64,000 nt of DNA from G963663315 sp965204925. GTDB lineage: Bacteria > Pseudomonadota > Gammaproteobacteria > Arenicellales > Poriferihabitantaceae. Shown here one piece after another: positions 26,151 to 34,188 of this stretch (its first letter is position 1; each line of letters starts with the position of its first letter). Made by a program: the position numbers and the translations under genes. A model generated the notes under the pieces. The model ran no database searches. It saw only the letters and a list, made by a program, of their open reading frames with translations, and was not told where the DNA came from. The stretch spans positions 558,001 to 622,000 of the forward strand of contig OZ242021.1 of assembly GCA_965204925.1 (NCBI GenBank), in the 5' to 3' direction.

Positions 26151-27818
26151 CTACGGGGTTGGCACCACCGTTTTGGTCATCATGTCGATGCCCTGAGCCA
26201 GAATTGAAGTACGGTCAGCCGGCGGCAGTTCGTCTCCTCGCATCTGGTCATAAGGAACTACTACCCAGCAGGCGCAGCCCCACAGACATTCACCCGCCAT
26301 TCCGTTGAACCGGATCGCGGGTTCAGACATCAATACGCCAAGATCAAGCAGCCAGGAATGCTTCAATAGCTTTTCTTCCCAATCGAATTTATCATACTCA
26401 TCCCGGGCTTTCCAGAATACATCCAGGTCAGTTTTTGCCATACCCGGCAAAATGATGTCGGCATAGGAGGTCAGATGATCGAAAAACTCATGGTTCTGCA
26501 TTTGCAAGGTGGAATCTTCCCCGGGTACCAGAAATCGTCCAGTGATCTTTTCCTTCAGCTTGGCGTTGATATGTTCAAATCCGATTTCGCGAGGCGCATG
26601 GCAATGCACTTCCGCGTAATCCGTCCTGAACTTGTCGCTGACGCCGGAGTAGTCATCAATATGATCCACCCATTCCTCCATCACGGCGCGCCATTTGCTG
26701 ATCGCTTCACCCGGCAGTACCTGTACACCAGGATGGGTGAACTTGGACAGGTTGTAAAGAGTCCAGTTACGGGACTTGCCGCTTACCGTTTCATGGGGCG
26801 CCCCGGTAAAGCCAGCCGGACGCAATGCCCGGAACAACAGCTTTCCGTCATCCTTTGCCGCAAACCGCATGAATGAATCCTGGGCGAACTTGTTGGTTAC
26901 CTCATTGGCAATGCGATGACGCACCTCAGGATTGATATTGCGGTTCCTGTCGTCGTTTCGGGTGTAGGATGACAAGCGCTGGAATGAGTGCTCGGTATTC
27001 ACAGCCATGAATCCACCGGTGAACGGGCTCTTGTAAAGGTCGCCCCAGACCGCGCAGACACCGGCATTCTTGTCGTCATCCAGCATACAGTCGATCTCAT
27101 TCAAAGTAGGGAACATGGCCGGATTGACGTCTCCGTCACCGGAGTTGGGCAGTTGTCCAACACCCACGACGGGGATCCGTCTTCCCAGTTTGACGCTGGC
27201 CAGATGCCGGGCAAGGTCGACAATCATACCACTGCCGGTTCCGCCATTCAGACTGAAACAGGCCAGAACCATGGAGGGAAGCTCTGCTTCCTCTATATGG
27301 TTGGCAAATCTTTGCAACGCTTTTTCCATGGGCCGGTCGCCATCATAATAAGCTTTTGCGTAAACCGCTTTCGCTACCGCTCTTGGAATATGGTCACCAG
27401 TCCTGGGCAACTTGATTGCCGAAGGCAACCAGGGTTCATAATTTGGATTCCAGTAGTATCTTGGATACTCCAGTTTCAAAAATTCGCGCATACGCCGCAG
27501 AGAGTTGAACAAATCGTCACGCTCCGGGATTTCAAGAGCAACCGATTCGAAATGAAACCGCTCTTGTGGTATGCCTCTTTCCTCAAGACGCTGGCGAAAT
27601 CCGGCGGCATAATCTTTTGCCGGAATCATATCATCTTCACCAATATCGACGACCAGCGCCGCGACTCGCGCCCGTGGGCTCTCCAGAATATCTTCGATCT
27701 CTCCGGTACGGAGCAGACCTTCTACATAACCTGATCCGGACCGCCCCACACCCACCACATGTATGCAGTGAGGAGCCTGCTCACCGGTCGCGCTGTGATA
27801 CATAGAATGTTGTGCCAT
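26151..27818 (-). CDS. FtsZ/tubulin-like GTPase, paralogue A
   Basis: A 555-residue protein of the FtsZ/tubulin type. N-terminal Rossmann-like VVGVGRSGSG at 21-30 and the tubulin/FtsZ signature-like SLNGGTGSGM with GGTGSG at 192-197. It shares long blocks with paralogue B at 28306-29847: DxLFNSLRRMREFLK, EYPRYYWNPNYEPWLPS, GGxGSG, FPTLNEIDCM, VWGDLY, and near the C-terminus GMAGECLWGCACWVV with three clustered cysteines. No signal peptide or membrane helix is evident. It lacks the C-terminal tail of cell-division FtsZ and is much longer. Strong AGGAG site before the ATG. Role unknown; assembly of filaments, probably with paralogue B, is an inference from the fold. Confidence 0.8.
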   Translation of the reverse strand: MAQHSMYHSATGEQAPHCIHVVGVGRSGSGYVEGLLRTGEIEDILESPRARVAALVVDIGEDDMIPAKDYAAGFRQRLEERGIPQERFHFESVALEIPERDDLFNSLRRMREFLKLEYPRYYWNPNYEPWLPSAIKLPRTGDHIPRAVAKAVYAKAYYDGDRPMEKALQRFANHIEEAELPSMVLACFSLNGGTGSGMIVDLARHLASVKLGRRIPVVGVGQLPNSGDGDVNPAMFPTLNEIDCMLDDDKNAGVCAVWGDLYKSPFTGGFMAVNTEHSFQRLSSYTRNDDRNRNINPEVRHRIANEVTNKFAQDSFMRFAAKDDGKLLFRALRPAGFTGAPHETVSGKSRNWTLYNLSKFTHPGVQVLPGEAISKWRAVMEEWVDHIDDYSGVSDKFRTDYAEVHCHAPREIGFEHINAKLKEKITGRFLVPGEDSTLQMQNHEFFDHLTSYADIILPGMAKTDLDVFWKARDEYDKFDWEEKLLKHSWLLDLGVLMSEPAIRFNGMAGECLWGCACWVVVPYDQMRGDELPPADRTSILAQGIDMMTKTVVPTP

Positions 27819-27933
27819 TTCTTAATCTCCTCGTTTGATAAAGCCGGTTATAACCAATTTCCGGGCCCACAGGTATGGATATAGCGCGATACCTGTGCAT
27901 CCAGAAGCCTGAAAACTGTACGTAACACCCGAT

Positions 27934-28260
27934 TCAACACCGCACCGTGAAACCCGTATCTTCATCCAGAAATCCAAGATCATAGAGTACATGGGCTGCC
28001 GAGGTTGAACGTTCATCGGTCACGTACACCCGATAGTCTTCCACAAATAACCCCGGGTCCCTGTCTATCAACCCTTCCTCGATCAGTTCAACGCCTTTTT
28101 CCAGATTGACGCGGCTCAACCGCGCTTTCCATAGCGGATTCTCAATATAGATGGCATCGTCATCACAACCTGTTATGGTCAGTGTCTTGCCTCCGGCAAC
28201 AGTCGGTATCTCCATTCCGTTGGCGTACTTCTTTTTTACGTTCTTCCAGTCAAGCGGCAT
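27934..28260 (-). CDS. Conserved-looking unknown protein between the two tubulin-like genes
   Basis: A 108-residue protein, not recognised. It is acidic with alternating hydrophobic strands (KTLTITGCDDDAIYIENP; FVEDYRVYVTD) and helices (KGVELIEEGLI; STSAAHVLYDLGFL), so probably a compact alpha/beta fold, without signal peptide or membrane segment. AGGA ribosome binding site 6-9 nt before the ATG. It lies 45 bp after paralogue B and about 115 bp before paralogue A, all on the same strand, so a partner or regulator of the two GTPases is a fair guess. Confidence 0.7.
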   Translation of the reverse strand: MPLDWKNVKKKYANGMEIPTVAGGKTLTITGCDDDAIYIENPLWKARLSRVNLEKGVELIEEGLIDRDPGLFVEDYRVYVTDERSTSAAHVLYDLGFLDEDTGFTVRC

Positions 28261-28305
28261 TTTTCATTCCTGTGATTATGTTTCCGAACATGCGGGCTTC
28301 TGTTG

Positions 28306-29847
28306 TTATGCGGCCACTGCCGTTTCAACTTCTTCCGGTCCTCTGATCTGGTCGTAGGGAACCACTACCCAGCAGGCGCAACCCCATAGACATTCCCCGG
28401 CCATACCATCAAATCGAATCGCCGGTTCACACAGAAGAACGCCGAGGTCAAGCAACCAGGCATGAATACTCAGTTTTTCTTCCCAATCCAGCGTGTCGTA
28501 GGACTTGCGGGATTGATAAAACATTTCAAAGTCGGTTTTACTGACACAAGGCAGTATGAACTGCAACGTACCCGGCGCCGCATTGACCGAAGCGGTGATG
28601 GCCGGCTCCGCCAGCGGCGAAAACGCCTCGCCCAGAATCTCTGCGACCCGGCCGGTATCGGAATCCTCAGCGTCGGCTGCGCGTATTTCGATAAATTCCG
28701 GCCGGTAACTTGATCGAACACCAAGACGCCCAGCCATATTCTTGTCTGCCAGTACGCCTTCCCCGATGTCGGCAAAGCCCAGCACATGCGCCCACTTGCT
28801 CCCATACGGGGTACGTGCCGCAGCATGTTGGGTGGGCGGCGCCCCGACCCAGTTCAGCATGCGCAGAGTCTCCCAGAAATCAAGCCCTTTATTACGCGTC
28901 AGAAATGAAGAAACTTCCTGGTCGACCCGCTCATGCGTTGCCGCAAGGCTGCCGGTTGACTCCCAGACCGGTTGCTGCGGCACGATAATGACTCCACTGG
29001 TAAACGGATTCCGGTAAAGGTCACCCCACACCGCAATCACGCCCTCGTTCTTCGTTTCGTCACCCATACAATCAAGTTCGTTCAATGTCGGGAATAATTG
29101 GCTGCCTTTGTGAACATCCTCATCACCTTCACACGGAGCAATGCCGACTCCAACCACCAGAACCCGCCTGCCAAAGGCGACATTGGAAAGATGACGAACC
29201 ATATCGACCATTATGCCGCTGCCTGCGCCGCCGCCCAGACCAAACACGACCGCCACCACCGACTGGCCGGGAGCGCTATCCACATGGTCGGCAAATCGTC
29301 TGATCGATGCGCGCATTTCTCTGGCGCCGTCATAATAGGAACGGGCATAGAGCGCCTTGGCGACCGACCGCGGTACATGCTCCTCCTCCCCGGGAAGCTG
29401 CGTCTTCGACGGCAACCACGGCTCATAATTCGGATTCCAGTAGTATCTCGGGTATTCAAGCTTGAGAAATTCGCGCATTCGCCGCAACGAATTGAACAAT
29501 TCATCACGATCCGGCATGTTCAGCGCAACAGTTTCCACCTGCGCGCTTTTGTCAGGCAACTCGTTGGCCAGCTGTCGCACCTGCGCAAGGTCCTGATCGC
29601 CAATGTCGACCGCCAGGGCAGTGAATCCGGACTCTTCACCGGGTGAGGAATTCGCAATCTTGTCCCTGAGTATCTGCGACACGATATCTGCGCCCGCTTT
29701 CCCGATACCCGCGACATGCACTGAAAACGGGGTGGTTTCCAGATCGGTAATGCGATGAATACCCCGTTTGAGGGCGTCCAGCTTGCGCCTTGCCAATTTT
29801 TCTTCAGCAGACAGGCCGGAAGCCGCAGTCTTCTTTTTCTTCGCCAT
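28306..29847 (-). CDS. FtsZ/tubulin-like GTPase, paralogue B
   Basis: A 513-residue relative of paralogue A with a distinct N-terminus: a lysine-rich start (MAKKKKTAASG) and a basic helical segment of about 40 residues before the VAGIGKAGADI strand. The signature is GLGGGAGSG (205-211 GGGAGSG), with Ala in place of the Thr of paralogue A. Shared blocks run to the end, including GECLWGCACWVVVPYDQ; the protein ends about 15 residues later, whereas A has a longer tail. The frame is open to a TTG at 29874 but ATG 29847 fits better. First gene of the operon; a palindrome-containing element lies 114 bp upstream of the ATG. Function unknown. Confidence 0.8.
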   Translation of the reverse strand: MAKKKKTAASGLSAEEKLARRKLDALKRGIHRITDLETTPFSVHVAGIGKAGADIVSQILRDKIANSSPGEESGFTALAVDIGDQDLAQVRQLANELPDKSAQVETVALNMPDRDELFNSLRRMREFLKLEYPRYYWNPNYEPWLPSKTQLPGEEEHVPRSVAKALYARSYYDGAREMRASIRRFADHVDSAPGQSVVAVVFGLGGGAGSGIMVDMVRHLSNVAFGRRVLVVGVGIAPCEGDEDVHKGSQLFPTLNELDCMGDETKNEGVIAVWGDLYRNPFTSGVIIVPQQPVWESTGSLAATHERVDQEVSSFLTRNKGLDFWETLRMLNWVGAPPTQHAAARTPYGSKWAHVLGFADIGEGVLADKNMAGRLGVRSSYRPEFIEIRAADAEDSDTGRVAEILGEAFSPLAEPAITASVNAAPGTLQFILPCVSKTDFEMFYQSRKSYDTLDWEEKLSIHAWLLDLGVLLCEPAIRFDGMAGECLWGCACWVVVPYDQIRGPEEVETAVAA

Positions 29848-29880
29848 TTTCTCAGTCCCGTTTCTTGACCTCAAATCTCA

Positions 29881-29915
29881 TCCGGGCGACGACAGGCACG
29901 GTCGAGGCGCCCGGA
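29881..29915 (-). promoter_or_regulatory. Leader hairpin before the tubulin-like operon
   Basis: TCCGGGCG (29881-29888) and CGCCCGGA (29908-29915) form a perfect 8-bp GC-rich stem with a 19-nt loop, between the upstream palindrome element and the ATG at 29847. There is no U-run after it. A hairpin occupies the equivalent place before the regulator gene. Confidence 0.5.
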
Positions 29916-29944
29916 GACGCTATCCCCGTACAGTAGCGAGATGG

Positions 29945-29972
29945 TTTGCCCGGGTAAATAGGTAGCGCTACC
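29945..29972 (-). promoter_or_regulatory. Composite palindrome element upstream of the tubulin-like operon
   Basis: Perfect 12-bp palindrome GGTAGCGCTACC at 29961-29972, then 8 nt, then CGGGCAAA (read on the minus strand; 29952-29945). The same combination with the same 8-nt spacing occurs upstream of the regulator gene (30749-30782). A weak -35/-10 pair (TTTACC, 17 nt, TACTGT) begins just downstream of the palindrome, so it is well placed for an activator or repressor. Confidence 0.6.
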
Positions 29973-30005
29973 CAAATTGAAATCATCCGCCCCCTGAATA
30001 TTTCG

Positions 30006-30653
30006 TTATGCATCAACCCCCCCGACCCTGGCCATGTTGATCAGTTCCAGCAGCGAACGGGCGTGCATTTTTTCCTTTATCGCGGCGCGATGGTGTTCAA
30101 CGGTTCGCCGACTGATGAACAATCGACCGGCAATCTGTTCACTCGACACCGTCGACCCGTCATTAACGACAACCAGATGTCCCAGAATCTGTCGTTCGCG
30201 CCGGGTTAATGTCGCCAGTCTGGCCTTGATTTTTTCGCACTCCCGGCTGTTCCGCTGTTCCCGATCATGCCGGGACAGCGCTTCGCATACACTGCGCAGA
30301 AGATTCTTCTCAGGGCAGGGCATCCCCAGAACATCAACGGCGCCAGCCTTCATCGCCTGGACACACGGGGCAATATCTCTTTCGCTGGTCAGGAAAACAC
30401 ACGGCAGGTTGATTTGACCGGCCTTGAGGCTGGCCTGCAATTCCAGCCCGGTCATGCCCGGCAGTAAAACATCAATCAGCACACAACATCTCTGGTCACG
30501 GGGCTGTCGTTCGGAGTCGAAACTATCCAGAAACTCCTCCCCGGACGCATAACTTCGTGTGCCGAACCCTGCTGTCTCCAGAGTTGAACTCAGAGATTCG
30601 CAAGCATCGTATTTGCTTTCGATTATGAATACAGTCGAGCGTTCAGCATTCAT
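30006..30653 (-). CDS. Response regulator, FixJ/LuxR-type helix-turn-helix, with atypical receiver
   Basis: About 215 residues. The N-terminal half is a CheY-like receiver with the phospho-acceptor Asp61 (VLIDVLLPGMTG) and a Ser/Thr after beta-4 (FLTSERD), but the acidic pair near residue 12 is reduced to IIESK and the conserved Lys of the K-P pair is replaced (LGMPCPEKN, Met111). Phosphorylation may therefore be altered or absent. The C-terminal half is a GerE/LuxR helix-turn-helix: LTRRERQILGHLVVVNDGS, then EQIAGRLFISRRTVEHHRAAIKEKM. ATG 30653 is preferred to a GTG at 30677. No histidine kinase is encoded nearby. It precedes the tubulin-like operon on the same strand and probably regulates it and itself. 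Confidence 0.87.
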   Translation of the reverse strand: MNAERSTVFIIESKYDACESLSSTLETAGFGTRSYASGEEFLDSFDSERQPRDQRCCVLIDVLLPGMTGLELQASLKAGQINLPCVFLTSERDIAPCVQAMKAGAVDVLGMPCPEKNLLRSVCEALSRHDREQRNSRECEKIKARLATLTRRERQILGHLVVVNDGSTVSSEQIAGRLFISRRTVEHHRAAIKEKMHARSLLELINMARVGGVDA

Positions 30654-30694
30654 CACTTCACCACCGCGGTCGACCACACTGGGAAAACCAGACT

Positions 30695-30751
30695 AAAAAA
30701 GCCCCAAAAACGAACCCGACATACTGACGAGAACCTTTTTGGGGCTTTTTT
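30695..30751 (-). terminator. Strong symmetric terminator hairpin upstream of the regulator gene
   Basis: 16-bp perfect inverted repeat: AAAAAAGCCCCAAAAA (30695-30710) and TTTTTGGGGCTTTTTT (30736-30751), separated by 25 nt. On the minus strand the hairpin ends in a U-run and would stop transcripts coming from the urease genes (ureD ends at 30909). It lies between the composite element at 30749-30782 and the regulator start, so it could also attenuate the regulator's own transcript if its promoter lies upstream. Confidence 0.75.
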
Positions 30752-30782
30752 GCCCGATTTTCCGGGTAGCATGGTTGCTACC
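30749..30782 (-). promoter_or_regulatory. Composite palindrome element upstream of the regulator gene
   Basis: GGTAGCA-TGGT-TGCTACC (30765-30782), a 7-bp perfect inverted repeat, followed on the minus strand by 8 nt and CGGGCAAA (30756-30749). Same two parts and same spacing as at 29945-29972; distance to the start codon is 112 bp here against 114 bp there. The CGGGCAAA part overlaps the edge of the terminator hairpin by 3 bp. Confidence 0.6.
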
Positions 30783-30908
30783 GTTTTCAGCCCGCGGAAC
30801 CTTGTACCGGTTTTCCGCTTGCAATACCCTTACTAAAAATAGTAGAGATTGTCAATAAACATTAATTATTTGTAACGAATAGCGGTCTTGCCGCACAGAC
30901 CTGCATCT

Positions 30909-31790
30909 CTATTTTTTTCTGCGGTTCGGGCGCTCGCCAAGCAGCGCCTGACGAGTCACCTCCCACAGTTTCAGAATGGCCGAGCGCAGGACGAAGGTAT
31001 CCCGTGCAACCAGACGCACCCAGATACCGCAACCGTTCGGCAGGCTTGACAACCCGGCGTATCCGGAAAAACCGGATTCCAGGAAACCGCGAATGGATGC
31101 GCCGAGTCCGGTTGTGCTGTGTGACCGGTTCAACAATACGAACGTCCCCTGGGTCGCATTCTTGCCCATGACCCCTGACTGGCCGCTACCGAACTGCGCT
31201 CCGGACACCCGGTAACGGTCGAGACACAACAACGTTCCATCCGGACTCTCCACCCGGGTTTCATTGTAATATTCAGTGAAACTCTCCCGCCGTACAACCG
31301 GCTCTGCGGTGGCCGGGGCATGGTGCATGAACGCGTCGGCCATGATGACGGTAGCGCTCGGGTGAAGCTGTACAACAGCGCCGGAATATATGTTCGCCCC
31401 GGGGAACAGGATCATCGGGTCGGGGAGATACTCGATGAAACTGTTCTCGTCCGCGCGAATGGTTACACAATGACGGGCATCACCCTCGTCCATGCGATGT
31501 ACGATGGTTGAGGATTGCGTGGTGATATGAGATTGCGACCCGGGTAGCGCATGAAATTCGCACGACAAGCGATCGTGGGCAAAAATTCCACCGGCGCTTG
31601 ATTGCAGATAAACGGTCGCCAGCCCGCTCGGGCAGGAGTCGACATACTGCGCCCGGCATATATGAAACGGATACCGGCAAAACTGGCCGCTGAGGTAAGT
31701 CCGGCCATCCGCCGCGGCCCGCAACTGCAAATCCAGGTCTGCCGAAGCCGACCGCCCGCTCTTGGCCGCAGACTTGACCGCAGTATTCAA
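30909..31790 (-). CDS. ureD: Urease accessory protein UreD
   Basis: Scaffold of the UreDFG complex that inserts nickel into urease. 293 residues; family landmarks are YLSGQFCRYPFHICRAQY, the GG(I/L)xxGDRL-like GGIFAHDRLSCEF segment, FIEYLPDPMILFPGANIYSG and a C-terminal WEVTRQALLGERPNRRKK. It starts on a TTG (31790) that overlaps the ureG stop by 3 nt; no better downstream start exists before conserved sequence. Last gene of the urease cluster, unlike the many systems where ureD is first. Confidence 0.92.
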   Translation of the reverse strand: MNTAVKSAAKSGRSASADLDLQLRAAADGRTYLSGQFCRYPFHICRAQYVDSCPSGLATVYLQSSAGGIFAHDRLSCEFHALPGSQSHITTQSSTIVHRMDEGDARHCVTIRADENSFIEYLPDPMILFPGANIYSGAVVQLHPSATVIMADAFMHHAPATAEPVVRRESFTEYYNETRVESPDGTLLCLDRYRVSGAQFGSGQSGVMGKNATQGTFVLLNRSHSTTGLGASIRGFLESGFSGYAGLSSLPNGCGIWVRLVARDTFVLRSAILKLWEVTRQALLGERPNRRKK

Positions 31791-32443
31791 TTATCGGGAC
31801 TGAAGGCAAACAGGACATCGTGTACCAGTTGATCCATGACCGCTTCGATGCCTTCCCCGGTTGCGCAATTGGTCAGCAGGATCGGTTTGCCGCTGCGCAC
31901 CGCCGAACCCTCCCTGACCATCCGCTTGAGGTCGGCGCCAACCCGGGGCGCCAGATCGGTCTTGTTGATGATCAACAAATCCGAACGAACAATACCGGGG
32001 CCTTTTTTACGCGGTATGTCATCGCCATCCGCCGCGTCGATCACAAACAGCCAGTAATCGACCAGATCCAGCGAAAATGTCGATGCCAGATTGTCGCCGC
32101 CGCTCTCGATGATTACAGCAGCCAGCTTCGGATAGTCCCGCGCCAGCTGGTCGGCGCTCTGCATATTCAGGGTGGGATCTTCACGAATAGCGGTATGCGG
32201 ACAGGCTCCGGTTTCCACGGCCAGCACGCGCCCGGGGTCAATCAGGCCACTGTGCCGGATGCGCTCTGCATCCTCACGGGTAACCAGATCATTGGTAATG
32301 ATCGCAAGTTCCAGATCGCGCGCGGCGAATACCGGTATCAGGTTCTCGATCAGGGCGGTTTTGCCCGATCCGACCGGGCCGCCAATCCCGATCCGGGCCG
32401 GCCCCGGCAAATCCTGTGTTTTCGGTTCGGTCTCTGTATTCAT
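31787..32443 (-). CDS. ureG: Urease accessory GTPase UreG
   Basis: Nickel-chaperone GTPase for urease maturation, 218 residues. P-loop GGPVGSGKT at 21-29, the invariant Cys-Pro-His metal motif (ETGACPHTAIRED), the ESGGDNLASTFS switch region and NKTDLAP guanine specificity are all present. It has a longer N-terminus (about 15 residues) than minimal UreG but no His-rich tract. Sits 29 bp after ureC and is coupled to ureD. Confidence 0.96.
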   Translation of the reverse strand: MNTETEPKTQDLPGPARIGIGGPVGSGKTALIENLIPVFAARDLELAIITNDLVTREDAERIRHSGLIDPGRVLAVETGACPHTAIREDPTLNMQSADQLARDYPKLAAVIIESGGDNLASTFSLDLVDYWLFVIDAADGDDIPRKKGPGIVRSDLLIINKTDLAPRVGADLKRMVREGSAVRSGKPILLTNCATGEGIEAVMDQLVHDVLFAFSPDN

Positions 32444-32472
32444 ACTGGTATTTGCCTTTATGTTCCACGCCT

Positions 32473-34185
32473 CTACCGTAGCATGTAACGTTGCGCCAAC
32501 GGCAGTCTGGCAGCCGGTTCACAAAATGCCAGTTTGCCGTCAACAAATACGTCAAACGTCTGCGGGTTGACGGAGATGTCGGGGCAAGCCGAATTATGCA
32601 GCATATCCTGCTTGCCGAGTTTGCGCGTCGGCCCGCTCGGCAGCAACGGCTTGCGTAACTGTAATGTATCCTGCAGACCGGCCGAAATCGCTGCAGGGTT
32701 AACGAAACAGGCGCTCAGCGACTCTTTGCCCGAACCGAACGCGCCCCACTGCGGACGCATGATGGTCGGTTCGCAAGTCATCAACGAAGCCGCGCTGTCG
32801 CCCATCGGAGACCAGGCGATAAATCCGCCCTTGACCACCAGTTCCGGCTTGATGCCGAAAAAACCGGGACGCCACAATACCACATCGGCCATTTTGCCCG
32901 CTTCCAGTGAGCCGACATACTGATCGATACCGAATGTGCGGGCGGCGTTGATCGTATATTTGGCAATATAGCGCTTGATGCGTTCATTATCTCCCCGCTC
33001 GGTTTCCTCTTCGCCCAAACGACCGCGCTGGTCTTTCATTTTTGAAGCCAGTTGCCAGGTGCGGCAGATAACCTCGTTGATCCGCCCCATGCCCTGGCTA
33101 TCGGAACCCAGCATCGCGATGGCGCCGAGGTCATGCAGGATATCCTCAGCGGCAATGCTTTGTGAACGTATGCGGCTCTCGGCAAAAGCGACGTCTTCCG
33201 GAATCGAGGGGCTCAGGTGATGGCATACCATGATCATGTCGAGATGTTCGTCGAATGTGTTTACAGTAAACGGATTGGTCGGATTGGTCGACGAAGTCAG
33301 GCAGTGGCTCATGCCGGCCACCTTGATGATGTCGGGCGCATGGCCGCCCCCGGCTCCTTCGGTATGGTACATGTGGATCGTGCGGCCCTTGATGGCCGCC
33401 AGTGTATCCTCGACGAAACCGCTCTCGTTCAGTGTGTCGGTATGAATCTGAACCTGAAAGTCCAGCTCGTCGGCGACCGACAGGCAAGTATCGATAACAC
33501 TCGGCATGGCGCCCCAGTCTTCATGAATTTTCAGGCCCAGACACCCTCCTCTCATCTGGTCGTACAGTGAGCGGGGTTTGGAAGAATTGCCGCGTCCGAG
33601 AAAACCGAAGTTGATCGGCCATTGTTCGGCGGCTTGCAGCATTTTCCCGACATTGAAGACACCCCCGCAATCTATACCCACGGTGATCGGGCCAAGCGAA
33701 CCGCCGAGCATTGTGGTAATACCCGAACTGATCGCATGTTCACATAGCTGGGCGCTGTCGAAATGCACATGCACATCAATCCCGCCGGGAGTTGCGATCA
33801 GTCCTTCTGCATCGCGTACCGTGGTTGCCGCGCCGCAAACCAGCCCCGGGTGCACGCCGTCCATCGTCTGCGGGTTGCCGGCCTTGCCGATAGCGACAAT
33901 TTTCCCGTCCTTGATACCAATGTCGCCCTTGACGATACCGAGAACCGGGTCAATCACCATGGCATTGCACAACAGCATATCCAGCGCCCCCATGGCGCTG
34001 TCATAGCCCGGCGCCAGGCCCAGGCCATCGCGCAGTGTTTTGCCGCCACCGTGCAGACATTCATCTCCCGGCACGGCGTAGTCATGCTCGACCTGCGCCA
34101 CCAATGAAGTGTCCCCCAGACGCACGGCATCGCCGGTAGTGGGACCGTACATCTGCGCGTATTCTTTTCGTGTCATGATTGCCAT
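32473..34185 (-). CDS. ureC: Urease alpha subunit UreC
   Basis: Catalytic subunit of the nickel enzyme urease, 570 residues. Seen directly: TRKEYAQMYGPTTGDAVRLGDT start, the DVHVHF nickel-ligand strand (HVH), GLKIHEDWGAMP with the Lys that is carbamylated, the MVCHHLSP flap His/Cys region, and the GSDSQGMGR Asp ligand segment. Complete. It follows the fused gamma-beta subunit by 3 bp, so the subunits are co-translated. Confidence 0.97.
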   Translation of the reverse strand: MAIMTRKEYAQMYGPTTGDAVRLGDTSLVAQVEHDYAVPGDECLHGGGKTLRDGLGLAPGYDSAMGALDMLLCNAMVIDPVLGIVKGDIGIKDGKIVAIGKAGNPQTMDGVHPGLVCGAATTVRDAEGLIATPGGIDVHVHFDSAQLCEHAISSGITTMLGGSLGPITVGIDCGGVFNVGKMLQAAEQWPINFGFLGRGNSSKPRSLYDQMRGGCLGLKIHEDWGAMPSVIDTCLSVADELDFQVQIHTDTLNESGFVEDTLAAIKGRTIHMYHTEGAGGGHAPDIIKVAGMSHCLTSSTNPTNPFTVNTFDEHLDMIMVCHHLSPSIPEDVAFAESRIRSQSIAAEDILHDLGAIAMLGSDSQGMGRINEVICRTWQLASKMKDQRGRLGEEETERGDNERIKRYIAKYTINAARTFGIDQYVGSLEAGKMADVVLWRPGFFGIKPELVVKGGFIAWSPMGDSAASLMTCEPTIMRPQWGAFGSGKESLSACFVNPAAISAGLQDTLQLRKPLLPSGPTRKLGKQDMLHNSACPDISVNPQTFDVFVDGKLAFCEPAARLPLAQRYMLR

Positions 34186-34188
34186 CGT

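Noticed and set aside
26151..29847. Phage or plasmid TubZ-type segregation system as an explanation for the tubulin-like genes
   Set aside because: No DNA-binding partner of TubR type, centromere-like iterons or phage genes are nearby, and two large paralogues in one operon do not fit TubZR.
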